Origin: Petralouisia muris
GTDB taxonomy: Bacteria; Bacillota; Clostridia; Lachnospirales; Lachnospiraceae
DNA: 64,000 bases
NCBI RefSeq assembly: GCF_004793545.1
Contig: NZ_SRYA01000010.1
Coordinates: forward strand, 1-64,000
Direction: 5' to 3'
Of the stretch, positions 34,305-41,542 are shown one piece after another (the stretch's first letter is position 1; the number at the start of each line of letters is the position of its first letter). A model generated the notes under the pieces. The model saw nothing but the letters and a program-made list of their open reading frames with translations, did no database searches and had not been told where the DNA came from. The position numbers were made by a program, and so were the translations under genes.

Positions 34305-34347
34305 GATAAAAATAGAAGAGACCAGCGGGGGAGCCACTGGTCTCTTC
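34305..34347 (-). terminator. Terminator-like hairpin inside the response regulator leader
   Basis: GAAGAGACCAG (34315-34325) and CTGGTCTCTTC (34337-34347) form a perfect 11-base stem. Read on the minus strand it is followed by TATTTTTAT. It lies between the promoter and the gene, so it could act as an attenuator. Confidence 0.6.
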
Positions 34348-34428
34348 ATGAGGGGAGTATAAATAATTAATAAGGGGTATAACTTAGTAAGAAAAATTTC
34401 AGAAGGTGAAATCCTCCTTACAAATGCT

Positions 34429-34457
34429 ATTATAGTACAGCTTGTCATAAAATGCAA
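34429..34457 (-). promoter_or_regulatory. Promoter of the response regulator operon
   Basis: Minus strand TTGCAT (34452-34457), 17-base spacer, TATAAT (34429-34434). An AAGGAGG lies almost at the expected transcript start (34413-34419) but no start codon follows at proper distance. Confidence 0.7.
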
Positions 34458-34501
34458 GAGGAAAATGAAAAAAATTTAAAAAAATTTTTGGCTTGAATTT
34501 T

Positions 34502-34532
34502 TGAATAAAAAAAGCGCCTTTATCAGATACTA
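34502..34532 (+). promoter_or_regulatory. Possible forespore (sigma-G/F-like) promoter
   Basis: TGAATA (34502-34507), 18-base spacer, GATACTA (34526-34532); consensus for Bacillus sigma-G is TGAATA-17/18-CATACTA. No good vegetative promoter is seen here. Confidence 0.4.
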
Positions 34533-34565
34533 TGAAAGCAGTAAAGATTTAGGAGGAAAATAAAA

Positions 34566-34793
34566 ATGGCAAAAAACAGCAATATGCAGAACAAAAGCAC
34601 AAACGGAACCAATGAAGCCGGAAGCATGAAGAATACAACTTCTCAGAACAGCACAAAGAATGCATATTCTCAGAACAGCACAAAGAATGCATATTCTCAG
34701 AACAGCACAAAGAATTCTTCTTCTCAGAACAAGTCCAGCAATAAGGCAAGCAATGAGAGCGGCTCCAATTGCCATGATTCTTACGAGAGATAA
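34566..34793 (+). CDS. Small Asn/Ser/Lys-rich repeat protein
   Basis: 75-residue low-complexity protein, nearly free of hydrophobic residues. It contains a nine-residue repeat SQNSTKNAY (two full copies and a varied third) encoded by 27-base tandem repeats at 34641-34721. It ends in a different tail with one Cys and His (NCHDSYER). A strong AGGAGG lies 9 bases before ATG 34566, which argues that it is a real gene. Function unknown; the possible forespore promoter suggests a spore-associated protein. It is too small and too polar for a membrane role. Confidence 0.65.
   Translation: MAKNSNMQNKSTNGTNEAGSMKNTTSQNSTKNAYSQNSTKNAYSQNSTKNSSSQNKSSNKASNESGSNCHDSYER
34641..34721 (+). repeat. Three 27-base tandem repeats
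   Basis: Units start at 34641, 34668 and 34695 with TCTCAGAACAGCACAAAGAA; units 1 and 2 are identical, unit 3 diverges in its last 7 bases. In frame within the Asn-rich protein gene. Confidence 0.85.
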
Positions 34794-34822
34794 TTGACAA
34801 AAGGAAGAAAACTGCATAGTAT
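34794..34822 (+). promoter_or_regulatory. Promoter upstream of the rhodanese gene
   Basis: TTGACA (34794-34799), 17-base spacer, TAGTAT (34817-34822). It begins directly after the stop of the Asn-rich protein gene. Confidence 0.65.
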
Positions 34823-34833
34823 AATAATGTAGA

Positions 34834-34871
34834 AACAGATTACCGGAAAGTGATTTCCGGTAATCTGTTTT
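34834..34871 (+). terminator. Strong hairpin with T-tract, terminator or 5-prime leader element
   Basis: AACAGATTACCGGAAA (34834-34849) and TTTCCGGTAATCTGTT (34854-34869) form a perfect 16-base stem with a 4-base loop, then TT. It probably ends the Asn-rich gene transcript but also sits at the 5-prime end of any transcript from the promoter at 34794-34822. Confidence 0.7.
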
Positions 34872-34895
34872 ATACTCTGTTTAAGGGGTGAGATT

Positions 34896-35192
34896 ATGGA
34901 GTTTCAGACGATTGGTATCCGGGAATTTAATGAATACCGCAGACGTCCTGACGCCTGGGTGATAGATTTGCGCAGCAAAGAAGAATTTGAAGAGGTTCAT
35001 GTGGAAGGAGCCAGAAATATACCTTATGAAGAACTGGAAATGTTTCGGAAATATCTGCCAAAAGATAAACTGTACCTCTTATATTGCGACAGGGGTTCCA
35101 GCAGCCTGATGGCGGCAAAGGAACTGAGCCGGGACGGCTACCGGACAGCAACGCTGGTAGGCGGAATGAATACTGTACTGCAAAAACAATAA
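34896..35192 (+). CDS. Single-domain rhodanese-like protein
   Basis: 98-residue cytoplasmic rhodanese homology domain. The catalytic loop is CDRGSSS with Cys64 as sulfur or phosphate acceptor; upstream VIDLRSKEEFEEVHVEGARNI is the CH2A-like motif. Such proteins carry persulfide sulfur. A GGGGTGAG site precedes ATG 34896. It stands alone between two hairpin-flanked promoters; no sulfur genes touch it (cysK is 13 kb away). Confidence 0.9.
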   Translation: MEFQTIGIREFNEYRRRPDAWVIDLRSKEEFEEVHVEGARNIPYEELEMFRKYLPKDKLYLLYCDRGSSSLMAAKELSRDGYRTATLVGGMNTVLQKQ

Positions 35193-35197
35193 AATGA

Positions 35198-35226
35198 TTG
35201 ACAGCCGGAAGGTGAGAAGATAATAT
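35198..35226 (+). promoter_or_regulatory. Promoter of the methyltransferase operon
   Basis: TTGACA (35198-35203), 17-base spacer, TAATAT (35221-35226). Confidence 0.7.
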
Positions 35227-35246
35227 ATTCTTAGAACCTTCCGGCT
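35203..35246 (+). repeat. Inverted repeat straddling the -10 box
   Basis: AGCCGGAAGGT (35203-35213) and ACCTTCCGGCT (35236-35246) are perfect 11-base arms with the -10 element in the 22-base loop; ATTTATT follows. It may be the terminator of the rhodanese gene, an operator, or both. Confidence 0.6.
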
Positions 35247-35284
35247 ATTTATTATGGAAGTGAAAGAAGCAAACGGAGACAGAA

Positions 35285-36466
35285 ATGAAAACATTTGAAT
35301 TGATTGCGCCCTGCCATTTTGGCCTGGAGGCGGTTTTAAAAAGAGAAATATATGATCTGGGATATGAAATTACTAAGGTAGAGGATGGAAGAGTGACTTT
35401 TGAGGGAGATGCGGAGGCCATATGCCGCGCCAATATTTTCCTTCGCACTGCAGAGCGGGTGCTGCTGAAGGTGGGGCAGTTCCATGCGGAAACATTTGAA
35501 GAGCTGTTTCAGGGAATCAAAAGCATCCCCTGGGAAGATTATATTCCGAAAGACGGCAGATTCTGGGTTGCCAAAGCGTCTTCCATTAAGAGTAAACTAT
35601 TCAGTCCTTCTGACATACAGTCCATTGTGAAAAAGGCAATGGTGGAGCGGTTAAAGGGAAAATATCATGTGGAATGGTTTCCGGAGTCCGGTGCAGAATA
35701 TCCACTGCGCCTGTTTCTGATGAAGAATGAAGTGACTCTGGGGATTGACGCCTCCGGGAACTCTCTCCACAAAAGAGGATACCGGCTTATGACAAGCAAA
35801 GCGCCTGTTGCGGAGACACTGGCGGCGGCATTAATTATGCTGACCCCCTGGAAGAAGGATCGGATTCTTGTAGATCCCTTTTGCGGCAGCGGAACTTTTC
35901 CCATCGAGGCGGCTATGATGGCGGCCAATATTGCGCCGGGAATGAACCGGGAGTTTAAAGCAGAGGGGTGGGAGAACCTGATACCGCATAAATTGTGGTA
36001 TGAAGGAGTGGAAGAAGCAGAAGACCTGATCAACCGGCAAATCAAAGCGGATATTCAGGGATACGATATTGATAAGGAAGTGGTGAAAGCGGCCAGGGAC
36101 AATGCCAGACGGGCAGGAGTGGAGGAATTGATACATTTTCAGCAACGTCCGGTTGACCAGCTGAACCATCCGAAAAAATATGGATTTGTCATCTGCAACC
36201 CGCCCTATGGAGAGCGGATGGAAGAGAAGGAGGCGCTTCCGGGACTTTACAGAGAAATCGGAGAAGCCGTTCGGCGGTTAGACAGCTGGTCCGCCTATCT
36301 GCTTACCAGTTATGAAGATACCGAGAAATGTATGGGAAGAAAAGCCGACAAGAACCGTAAAATTTATAATGGAATGCTGAAAACTTACTTTTACCAGTTC
36401 CAGGGACCCAAGCCGCCGAAACGAAACAGGCGTCCCCAGTCCGCAGAGGAAGAGGTGGACAGGTGA
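35285..36466 (+). CDS. THUMP-domain class I RNA methyltransferase (RlmL/YpsC-like)
   Basis: 393-residue SAM-dependent methyltransferase acting on RNA, most likely 23S rRNA guanine N2. N-terminal ferredoxin-like and THUMP part (about 1-155), then a UPF0020 methyltransferase domain: DPFCGSGTFPIEAAMMAANI near residue 198, acidic loop GYDIDKEVVKAARDNA near 260, and catalytic NPPYGER near 303. The C-terminal tail is basic (KPPKRNRR). Its stop overlaps the GTG start of the protease gene. Confidence 0.92.
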   Translation: MKTFELIAPCHFGLEAVLKREIYDLGYEITKVEDGRVTFEGDAEAICRANIFLRTAERVLLKVGQFHAETFEELFQGIKSIPWEDYIPKDGRFWVAKASSIKSKLFSPSDIQSIVKKAMVERLKGKYHVEWFPESGAEYPLRLFLMKNEVTLGIDASGNSLHKRGYRLMTSKAPVAETLAAALIMLTPWKKDRILVDPFCGSGTFPIEAAMMAANIAPGMNREFKAEGWENLIPHKLWYEGVEEAEDLINRQIKADIQGYDIDKEVVKAARDNARRAGVEELIHFQQRPVDQLNHPKKYGFVICNPPYGERMEEKEALPGLYREIGEAVRRLDSWSAYLLTSYEDTEKCMGRKADKNRKIYNGMLKTYFYQFQGPKPPKRNRRPQSAEEEVDR

Positions 36467-38172
36467 GAAAGTCAGGAAAATACATAGTGATGGCCGTAAT
36501 TCTTATGCTTGCGGTGATTGTTCAGTTTGCCGGTTACAGCGGAAGGAGCGAGAAGGTGGAACGCTTTCGGGGCGCAAGGCTGGAGGAAGAAATATGGAAC
36601 CCTCTGATTGCGGAAAGCATCAATAAGCAGACACTGACGCTTCTTGTGGATAACCGGGAACTGACCAATAAGGAGCATGGAATTTTTATGGATCAGAACC
36701 TGAACCTTATGCTCCCTCTTTCTGCCTTGGGAGACAGTTTTAACTGCAGCGCTCATTTATATGAGAAGCAGAAGCTGGTATTGGAGAAACGTTCCGATGT
36801 CATCGCTTTTCAGTTAGAAGATGAGAATGTAAAGGTGAATGGCAAAAAGGAAAAAATTGCATCGCCTATGATTTATGAGGATGGAGAATACTATGTAGCG
36901 GCAAAAACAGTGGCGGAAAAACTGAATTTTAATTATAATTGGAATATTGACAAAAACCAGGCTATAGCGATTGATACGGCAAAAGAAAGCGGCATCCTGC
37001 CTCTTCAGTATGATTTGCGGGACAGGCAGCGGGCGCCGAAAATAAAGAATCAGGGCCCTTATGGAACCTGCTGGGCTTTCGCGGCGCTATCCGCCATGGA
37101 GTCAATTCTGTTGCCTGAGGAAAACTGGGAGCTGTCGCCGGATCATATGACATTGCAGAACGGTTTTGTGCGCAAACAGGCGGAGGGCGGGGAATATACC
37201 ATGGGAATGGCCTATCTTGCCGCCTGGCAGGGACCGGTAAATGAGAAGGATGATCCCTACGGGGACGGCATTTCAGCAGAAGGGCTTGAGCCGGTGAAGC
37301 ATGTACAGGAAATCCAGCTTCTGGATGGTAAAGATTTTGAAAAGATCAAGGAATCTGTGTTTAAGTACGGTGGGGTGCAGACGGCTATTTACAGCGCCTT
37401 GGATGATTCCGGCTCCTATTCTCCTTATTATAACAGCGAAACCTATGCCTATTGCTATGCAGGTGCAGAGAAGCCCAACCATGAAATTATGATTATTGGC
37501 TGGGATGACACATATCCCAAAGAAAACTTTAATATGGAAGTGGAGGATGACGGAGCGTTTCTTTGCCAGAATAGCTGGGGAGAGGAATTTGGAGAGAAAG
37601 GCGTATTTTACGTTTCTTATTATGATGTAAACATCGGAACCCATGGCGTTATTTACACAGGAATTGAAGAGACAGATAATTATGACCAGATTTATCAGTC
37701 GGATTTATGCGGCTGGGTGGGGCAGCTGGGGTATAATAGAGAAAGTGTTTACGGGGCAAATGTATATACGGCCCGTTCAGCGGAAACGCTGCGTGCGGCA
37801 GGATTTTACGCTACCGGAAAAGAAACTTCTTATGAGCTGTATGTGGTAAATAATTTTGAAAATACAGATTCTTTGGAAGAACGAGTGAAGGTGGCAAGCG
37901 GAGTTCTGACAAATCCGGGTTATTATACGGTGAAATTTGAGAAGGAATGTCAGGTGGAACAGGGAGAAAAATTTGCGATAGTGCTCCGCATCACAACTCC
38001 AGGTTCGGTGCATCCCATGGCTATTGAATATGCAGCAGATGAAATGACAGAAAATGTGGATTTGTCAGACGGGCAGGGCTATATCAGTTCTGGAGGCAAG
38101 AAATGGGAAAGCGCAGAGGATAAGCAGGACTGTAATCTGTGCCTGAAGGTTTATTCCCAGAACGTCCAATAG
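36463..38172 (+). CDS. Exported papain-family (C1) cysteine protease with lectin-like tail
   Basis: 569 residues. Basic start and hydrophobic helix at 8-25 (signal anchor), a copper-amine-oxidase-N-like domain at about 50-170 (LLVDNRELTNK, MLPLSALGDSF), then the protease: oxyanion/active site QGPYGTCWAFAALSAME with Cys203, catalytic His in NHEIMIIGWDD, and Asn in QNSWGEEFGEKG. Residues 420-565 form a beta-rich domain like the lectin-like module found beside bacterial C1 peptidases. GTG start overlaps the methyltransferase stop (GTGA). Probably cell-surface protein processing or nutrient breakdown; no propeptide-type inhibitor domain is clear. Confidence 0.88.
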   Translation: MRKSGKYIVMAVILMLAVIVQFAGYSGRSEKVERFRGARLEEEIWNPLIAESINKQTLTLLVDNRELTNKEHGIFMDQNLNLMLPLSALGDSFNCSAHLYEKQKLVLEKRSDVIAFQLEDENVKVNGKKEKIASPMIYEDGEYYVAAKTVAEKLNFNYNWNIDKNQAIAIDTAKESGILPLQYDLRDRQRAPKIKNQGPYGTCWAFAALSAMESILLPEENWELSPDHMTLQNGFVRKQAEGGEYTMGMAYLAAWQGPVNEKDDPYGDGISAEGLEPVKHVQEIQLLDGKDFEKIKESVFKYGGVQTAIYSALDDSGSYSPYYNSETYAYCYAGAEKPNHEIMIIGWDDTYPKENFNMEVEDDGAFLCQNSWGEEFGEKGVFYVSYYDVNIGTHGVIYTGIEETDNYDQIYQSDLCGWVGQLGYNRESVYGANVYTARSAETLRAAGFYATGKETSYELYVVNNFENTDSLEERVKVASGVLTNPGYYTVKFEKECQVEQGEKFAIVLRITTPGSVHPMAIEYAADEMTENVDLSDGQGYISSGGKKWESAEDKQDCNLCLKVYSQNVQ

Positions 38173-38245
38173 CACTCATTGGTCTGTTTTACAGGGCGAT
38201 GGAGATAACAGGCGGCGGGACCAGACAAAAGAGGCGATAAGAATA

Positions 38246-38273
38246 ATGGAAGAAAAAATATGGAAGAAAAAAT
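38246..38273 (+). repeat. 14-base tandem duplication at the amidase start
   Basis: ATGGAAGAAAAAAT occurs twice in a row (38246-38259 and 38260-38273). The first ATG is 11 bases after GAGG, but opens only a ten-codon frame ending at TGA 38276-38278; the second opens the amidase. Confidence 0.85.
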
Positions 38274-39288
38274 ACTGAAGGCGTCATCAGCGGTTTTTAC
38301 TCTGATGATAGCAGGAGCGGTTCTTATTTTAGGACAATTTTCTGTGGTGAATAAAAGAGAGGCGAAGCGGGAACAGATGTCAGAGCTTCAGATGCTTGCT
38401 TATTATACCGAGCAGGCGGAAGAAGAGGAGGACATTGCCTTCCGTCAGCAGCTTCGATTAGAGCTTCCGGCAGGAATGACGGAAGATAAGATTGTGATTG
38501 AAAATGATTATGTGAAGCAGCTGATCACCATTCAGATTCCGGAGGTGGAAAAAGATTATTTCCGGGAGCATCCTCTGTTGGGCAGAAGTGATTATATTAA
38601 CGACCTGTATATGGAAAACGGTGTGATAGAGATTACTATGGATGCGGTTTATGAGGTGAATACTGTAGTGAAAAACGGCTATTTGTATGTGAATTTTCTG
38701 ACGCCCAGACAGGTGTATGATAAGGTAGTGGTGATTGACGCCGGCCATGGCGGAGGCGCTCCAGGGGCAATCAAGCAGGGAATTATGGAGAAAGACATTA
38801 ATTTGTCCATTGTGCTGGAACTGAAAAAGCTTCTGGACGAAAATGACAGGAACCTGGGCGTATATTATACCAGAACAGAAGACATTAATCCTACCTTTGA
38901 GCAGCGGGCGCAGCTTGGCGGGAAGGTCAGGGCAAATTTCTTCATCAGCGTTCACAGCAATTCTACCACAGACGGACAGATGTCTGATTATAATGGTACA
39001 GAGGTGATGTACGACGAGGAGAAAGACGGCGAGGGGTTCAGCAGCAAGCATCTTGCAGAGATCTGCCTTGAGGAAATTACTGGCTCTATGGGCAGCAAAA
39101 ATAACGGGCTGACCCATGGCAACGGGATATATATTATCCGGAATAACGAAGTTCCGGCAGCCCTGATTGAAGTGGGATTTATGACAAATCAGGCGGAATT
39201 AAATAAGCTGAATTCCGCGGAGTATCAGAAACTTGCGGCTCAGGGAATCTACAATGCTATTATGCGGGCATTGGATGAAGGATATTAA
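38260..39288 (+). CDS. N-acetylmuramoyl-L-alanine amidase (Amidase_3)
   Basis: 342-residue zinc amidase that cuts the lactyl-amide bond of peptidoglycan. N-terminal hydrophobic helix at about 10-27 (signal anchor), a linker/AMIN-like part to 155, then the catalytic domain: VIDAGHGGGAPGAI (first zinc His), the zinc Glu in GIMEKDINLSI, RANFFISVHSNS (second His), and ALIEVGFMTN with the catalytic Glu. The family-type Glu and His set is complete. Downstream order amidase, rdgB, yfcE-like phosphoesterase is a plausible operon (gaps 33 and 9 bases). The duplicated start may lower its translation. Confidence 0.92.
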   Translation: MEEKILKASSAVFTLMIAGAVLILGQFSVVNKREAKREQMSELQMLAYYTEQAEEEEDIAFRQQLRLELPAGMTEDKIVIENDYVKQLITIQIPEVEKDYFREHPLLGRSDYINDLYMENGVIEITMDAVYEVNTVVKNGYLYVNFLTPRQVYDKVVVIDAGHGGGAPGAIKQGIMEKDINLSIVLELKKLLDENDRNLGVYYTRTEDINPTFEQRAQLGGKVRANFFISVHSNSTTDGQMSDYNGTEVMYDEEKDGEGFSSKHLAEICLEEITGSMGSKNNGLTHGNGIYIIRNNEVPAALIEVGFMTNQAELNKLNSAEYQKLAAQGIYNAIMRALDEGY

Positions 39289-39321
39289 GTGATGGAATAG
39301 AATCAGGGAGGAAAACGGAAG

Positions 39322-39921
39322 ATGGAGAAAGTAATATTTGCTACAGGAAATCAGGAAAAAATACGGGAAATCCGGGAAATTTTGTCAGATTCCTGTATGG
39401 AAATTCTTTCTATGAAAGAAATAGGAATTGATCTTGACATTACAGAGGATGGAAATACCTTTGAGGAAAATGCTATGATTAAAGCCTCTGCGCTGGCAAA
39501 AGACCTTCAAGATGAAAATGCGGTGGTGCTGGCAGATGATTCCGGGCTGGAGGTGGACTATCTGAATAAAGAGCCAGGAATTTATTCCGCAAGGTATATG
39601 GGGGAAGACACCTCTTATGATATTAAAAATCAGAATATTATAGATCGGTTAGAAGGAGTGCCGAAGGAACAGCGGACTGCAAGGTTTGTCTGCGCAATTG
39701 CAGCAGTTTTTCCGGATGGATCTTCCTGCATTACCAGAGGAACCATAGAAGGATATATCGGTTGGGAGCCTGCCGGAAAAAATGGTTTCGGCTATGATCC
39801 TATTTTTTATGTAGATGAGTATCATTGTTCTACCGCTCAGTTGTCCAGGGAGAAAAAGAACCAGATGAGCCACCGGGGAAAAGCGCTTCGTGCCATGAGA
39901 GAAAAGTTAGCAGGCAGATAG
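39322..39921 (+). CDS. rdgB: XTP/dITP diphosphatase (RdgB/HAM1)
   Basis: 199-residue house-cleaning nucleotide diphosphatase that removes dITP, XTP and ITP from the pool. Motifs: FATGNQEKIREI at the N-terminus, the nucleotide/metal segment VVLADDSGLEVDYLNKEPGIYSAR, and FGYDPIFY then LSREKKNQMSHRGKAL near the end. Full family length; GGGAGG lies before ATG 39322. Confidence 0.95.
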   Translation: MEKVIFATGNQEKIREIREILSDSCMEILSMKEIGIDLDITEDGNTFEENAMIKASALAKDLQDENAVVLADDSGLEVDYLNKEPGIYSARYMGEDTSYDIKNQNIIDRLEGVPKEQRTARFVCAIAAVFPDGSSCITRGTIEGYIGWEPAGKNGFGYDPIFYVDEYHCSTAQLSREKKNQMSHRGKALRAMREKLAGR

Positions 39922-39930
39922 GGATGGGTT

Positions 39931-40413
39931 ATGAGAATATTGATTGTAAGCGACACACATAAGAAGCATGACAATTTGAAAAGAATTCTGGAACGGGAAA
40001 CGGATATCGACCTGATGATACATTTGGGGGATTCTGAAGGATACGAAGACTATCTGGCAGAACTGGCAGGATGTCCTATGGAAATTGTTTTGGGAAATAA
40101 TGATTTTTTTTCTGATCTGGATCGGGAAAAAGAGCTTCAGATCGGAAAGTATAAGGCGCTGATTACCCATGGGCATTATTATTATGTTTCTATGGGCGTG
40201 GAGGATCTGAAAAAAGAAGCTGTGGGAAGAGGAATGGATGTTGTGATGTTCGGGCATACACACCGTCCGCTTTTGGATTACAGCAGGGGAATTGTCACTT
40301 TAAATCCCGGAAGTGTGTCCTATCCAAGGCAGGAGGGCCGGCGCCCTTCTTATGCCATCATGGAGATTGATGGGAAAGGAGAGGCCCATTATTATATTGA
40401 ATATCTGCAGTAA
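39931..40413 (+). CDS. YfcE/MJ0936-family metallophosphoesterase
   Basis: 160-residue calcineurin-like phosphodiesterase. Metal ligands are seen in ILIVSDTHKKHDN, HLGDSEGY, GNND, THGHYYYV and FGHTHRP. Cytoplasmic. It starts 9 bases after rdgB, and in many Firmicutes these two genes are neighbours. The natural substrate is not known. Confidence 0.93.
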   Translation: MRILIVSDTHKKHDNLKRILERETDIDLMIHLGDSEGYEDYLAELAGCPMEIVLGNNDFFSDLDREKELQIGKYKALITHGHYYYVSMGVEDLKKEAVGRGMDVVMFGHTHRPLLDYSRGIVTLNPGSVSYPRQEGRRPSYAIMEIDGKGEAHYYIEYLQ

Positions 40414-40486
40414 AGGGATTTTAGGGCAGCAGGCAGGAAATCAGATTTCAGGAAGGCGCTTTCCTGTATCGAATATCTGCAGTAAA
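40395..40486 (+). repeat. 20-base direct repeat at the phosphoesterase end
   Basis: TATTGAATATCTGCAGTAAA (40395-40414, the coding end and stop) recurs as TATCGAATATCTGCAGTAAA (40467-40486) in the following gap, one mismatch. Probably a small past duplication. Confidence 0.7.
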
Positions 40487-40529
40487 TTGGGTGTGAAAAA
40501 CATTAATAGAAAAAAAGGGAAAAAAGTTG

Positions 40530-40558
40530 TTGACATTTGGAAATGTTTCGCATATAAT
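40530..40558 (+). promoter_or_regulatory. Consensus promoter of the tRNA array
   Basis: TTGACA (40530-40535), exact 17-base spacer, TATAAT (40553-40558); a strong stable-RNA promoter 36 bases before tRNA-Pro. Confidence 0.9.
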
Positions 40559-40594
40559 ATAACTTGCGTTACGGTTGACGCAGAGATTGACCGC

Positions 40595-40669
40595 CGGGGT
40601 GTGGCTCAGCTTGGCTAGAGCGCCTGGTTTGGGACCAGGAGGTCGCAGGTTCGAATCCTGTCACCCCGA
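40595..40669 (+). tRNA. tRNA-Pro (TGG)
   Basis: 75 bases; acceptor CGGGGTG/CACCCCG, anticodon loop TTTGGGA, T-loop TTCGAAT. First of six closely packed tRNAs. Confidence 0.96.
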
Positions 40670-40676
40670 TCTCTGT

Positions 40677-40747
40677 GCGGGTGTAGTTCAATGGTAGAAC
40701 ACCAGCCTTCCAAGCTGGATACGTGGGTTCGATTCCCATCACCCGCT
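40677..40747 (+). tRNA. tRNA-Gly (TCC)
   Basis: 71 bases; acceptor GCGGGTG/CACCCGC, anticodon stem CCAGC/GCTGG around CTTCCAA, short D-loop usual for tRNA-Gly. Confidence 0.96.
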
Positions 40748-40751
40748 TCGT

Positions 40752-40825
<74 letters not shown>

Positions 40826-40860
40826 TTTTACAGATTCTCAGATGAATCTGTTGAATATAT

Positions 40861-40935
40861 GGTGGGTATAGCGCAGTTGGTTAGCGCGCCAGATTGTGGC
40901 TCTGGAGGCCCAGGGTTCGAATCCCTGTATCCACC
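40861..40935 (+). tRNA. tRNA-His (GTG)
   Basis: Acceptor GTGGGTA/TATCCAC; an encoded G at 40861 can pair with the discriminator C40935 as the G-1 typical of tRNA-His. Anticodon loop TTGTGGC. Confidence 0.96.
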
Positions 40936-40980
40936 TTTTCTTAATTTAGGGGCTGTCTGCAGAGTACGCGCCCAAATTGA

Positions 40981-41052
40981 TGGGCTATCGCCAAGCGGTA
41001 AGGCACAGGACTTTGACTCCTGCATTCGCTGGTTCGAATCCAGCTAGCCCAG
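40981..41052 (+). tRNA. tRNA-Gln (TTG)
   Basis: 72 bases; acceptor TGGGCTA/TAGCCCA, anticodon loop CTTTGAC, T-loop TTCGAAT. Confidence 0.95.
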
Positions 41053-41060
41053 TTACATAT

Positions 41061-41133
41061 GGGATATTAGCTCAGATGGTAGAGCACTTGACTTTTAATC
41101 AAGTTGTCCGGGGTTCGAATCCCCGATGTCTCA
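41061..41133 (+). tRNA. tRNA-Lys (TTT)
   Basis: 73 bases; acceptor GGGATAT/ATGTCTC with two G-T pairs, anticodon loop CTTTTAA. Confidence 0.95.
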
Positions 41134-41146
41134 TTGAACTATGAAT

Positions 41147-41177
41147 GGGAATTCCTGTTTTCAGGGATTCCCGATTT
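41147..41177 (+). terminator. Terminator between tRNA-Lys and tRNA-Leu
   Basis: GGGAATTCCTG (41147-41157) and CAGGGATTCCC (41162-41172) pair with one mismatch around a T4 loop; GATTTTCT follows. Only 15 bases then remain before tRNA-Leu, so readthrough is probably partial. Confidence 0.6.
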
Positions 41178-41192
41178 TCTCTATGAATACAG

Positions 41193-41272
41193 GCGGATGT
41201 GGCGGAACTGGCAGACGCGCCAGACTTAGGATCTGGTGGGAGACCGTGCAGGTTCGATTCCTGTCATCCGCA
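41193..41272 (+). tRNA. tRNA-Leu (TAG)
   Basis: 80 bases; acceptor GCGGATG/CATCCGC, anticodon loop CTTAGGA, long class II variable arm (TGGGAGACCGT), T-loop TTCGATT. Confidence 0.95.
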
Positions 41273-41277
41273 TGGAA

Positions 41278-41324
41278 CCAGGGCTTCTGAGGGGTTAGGA
41301 TACCTCGGAAGCCCTGGCTTTTTT
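41278..41324 (+). terminator. Terminator of the tRNA array
   Basis: CCAGGGCTTC (41278-41287) pairs with GAAGCCCTGG (41308-41317), then CTTTTTT. Confidence 0.9.
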
Positions 41325-41419
41325 GTGTTTGGCAGCAATTTTTACAGCAACGGGCAGAACTGTGGAAAAATCAGGTTGCTAAAATAATAGCTAAAGGATA
41401 ATTTGCAGTTTTGCTAGAA

Positions 41420-41542
41420 ATGATAGAGCGTTTCATGCAGCCTGAAACTGAAGAAAAAAGGGATTTTTTTAACCGTGGAGATGATGGGATTATGCTCAAT
41501 ATAAAAGGGCATGATATCTTACTGGTTATTAAGGAAGATTAG
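41420..41542 (+). CDS. Possible 40-residue small protein or gene fragment
   Basis: An open frame from ATG 41420 (MIERFMQPETEEKRDFFNRG... ending LLVIKED). The frame stays open back to 41402. No clear ribosome site. It overlaps the end of the IS110 remnant on the other strand and lies where DNA has decayed, so it is more likely a gene scrap. Confidence 0.25.
   Translation: MIERFMQPETEEKRDFFNRGDDGIMLNIKGHDILLVIKED

Larger units (their letters stand above)
34206..34565. other. 360-base gene-free region with opposing control elements
   Basis: Holds the minus-strand promoter and about 215-base leader of the response regulator, including a terminator-like hairpin (34305-34347), and on the plus strand a possible sporulation-type promoter (34502-34532) and the AGGAGG site of the Asn-rich protein. 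No open frame with a start and ribosome site was found. Confidence 0.6.

Noticed and set aside
34206-34457. Long N-terminal extension (84 residues) of the minus-strand response regulator
   Set aside because: It would cover the promoter and the leader hairpin; the receiver domain begins exactly at 34205 after GGAGG.
34641-34721. CRISPR-like periodicity
   Set aside because: The 27-base units are contiguous tandem repeats without spacers and lie in a coding frame. No CRISPR array was seen anywhere in the window.
34530-34817. Minus-strand frames with repeated Cys motifs opposite the Asn-rich protein
   Set aside because: They are the antisense image of the 27-base repeats, with no ribosome site or promoter.
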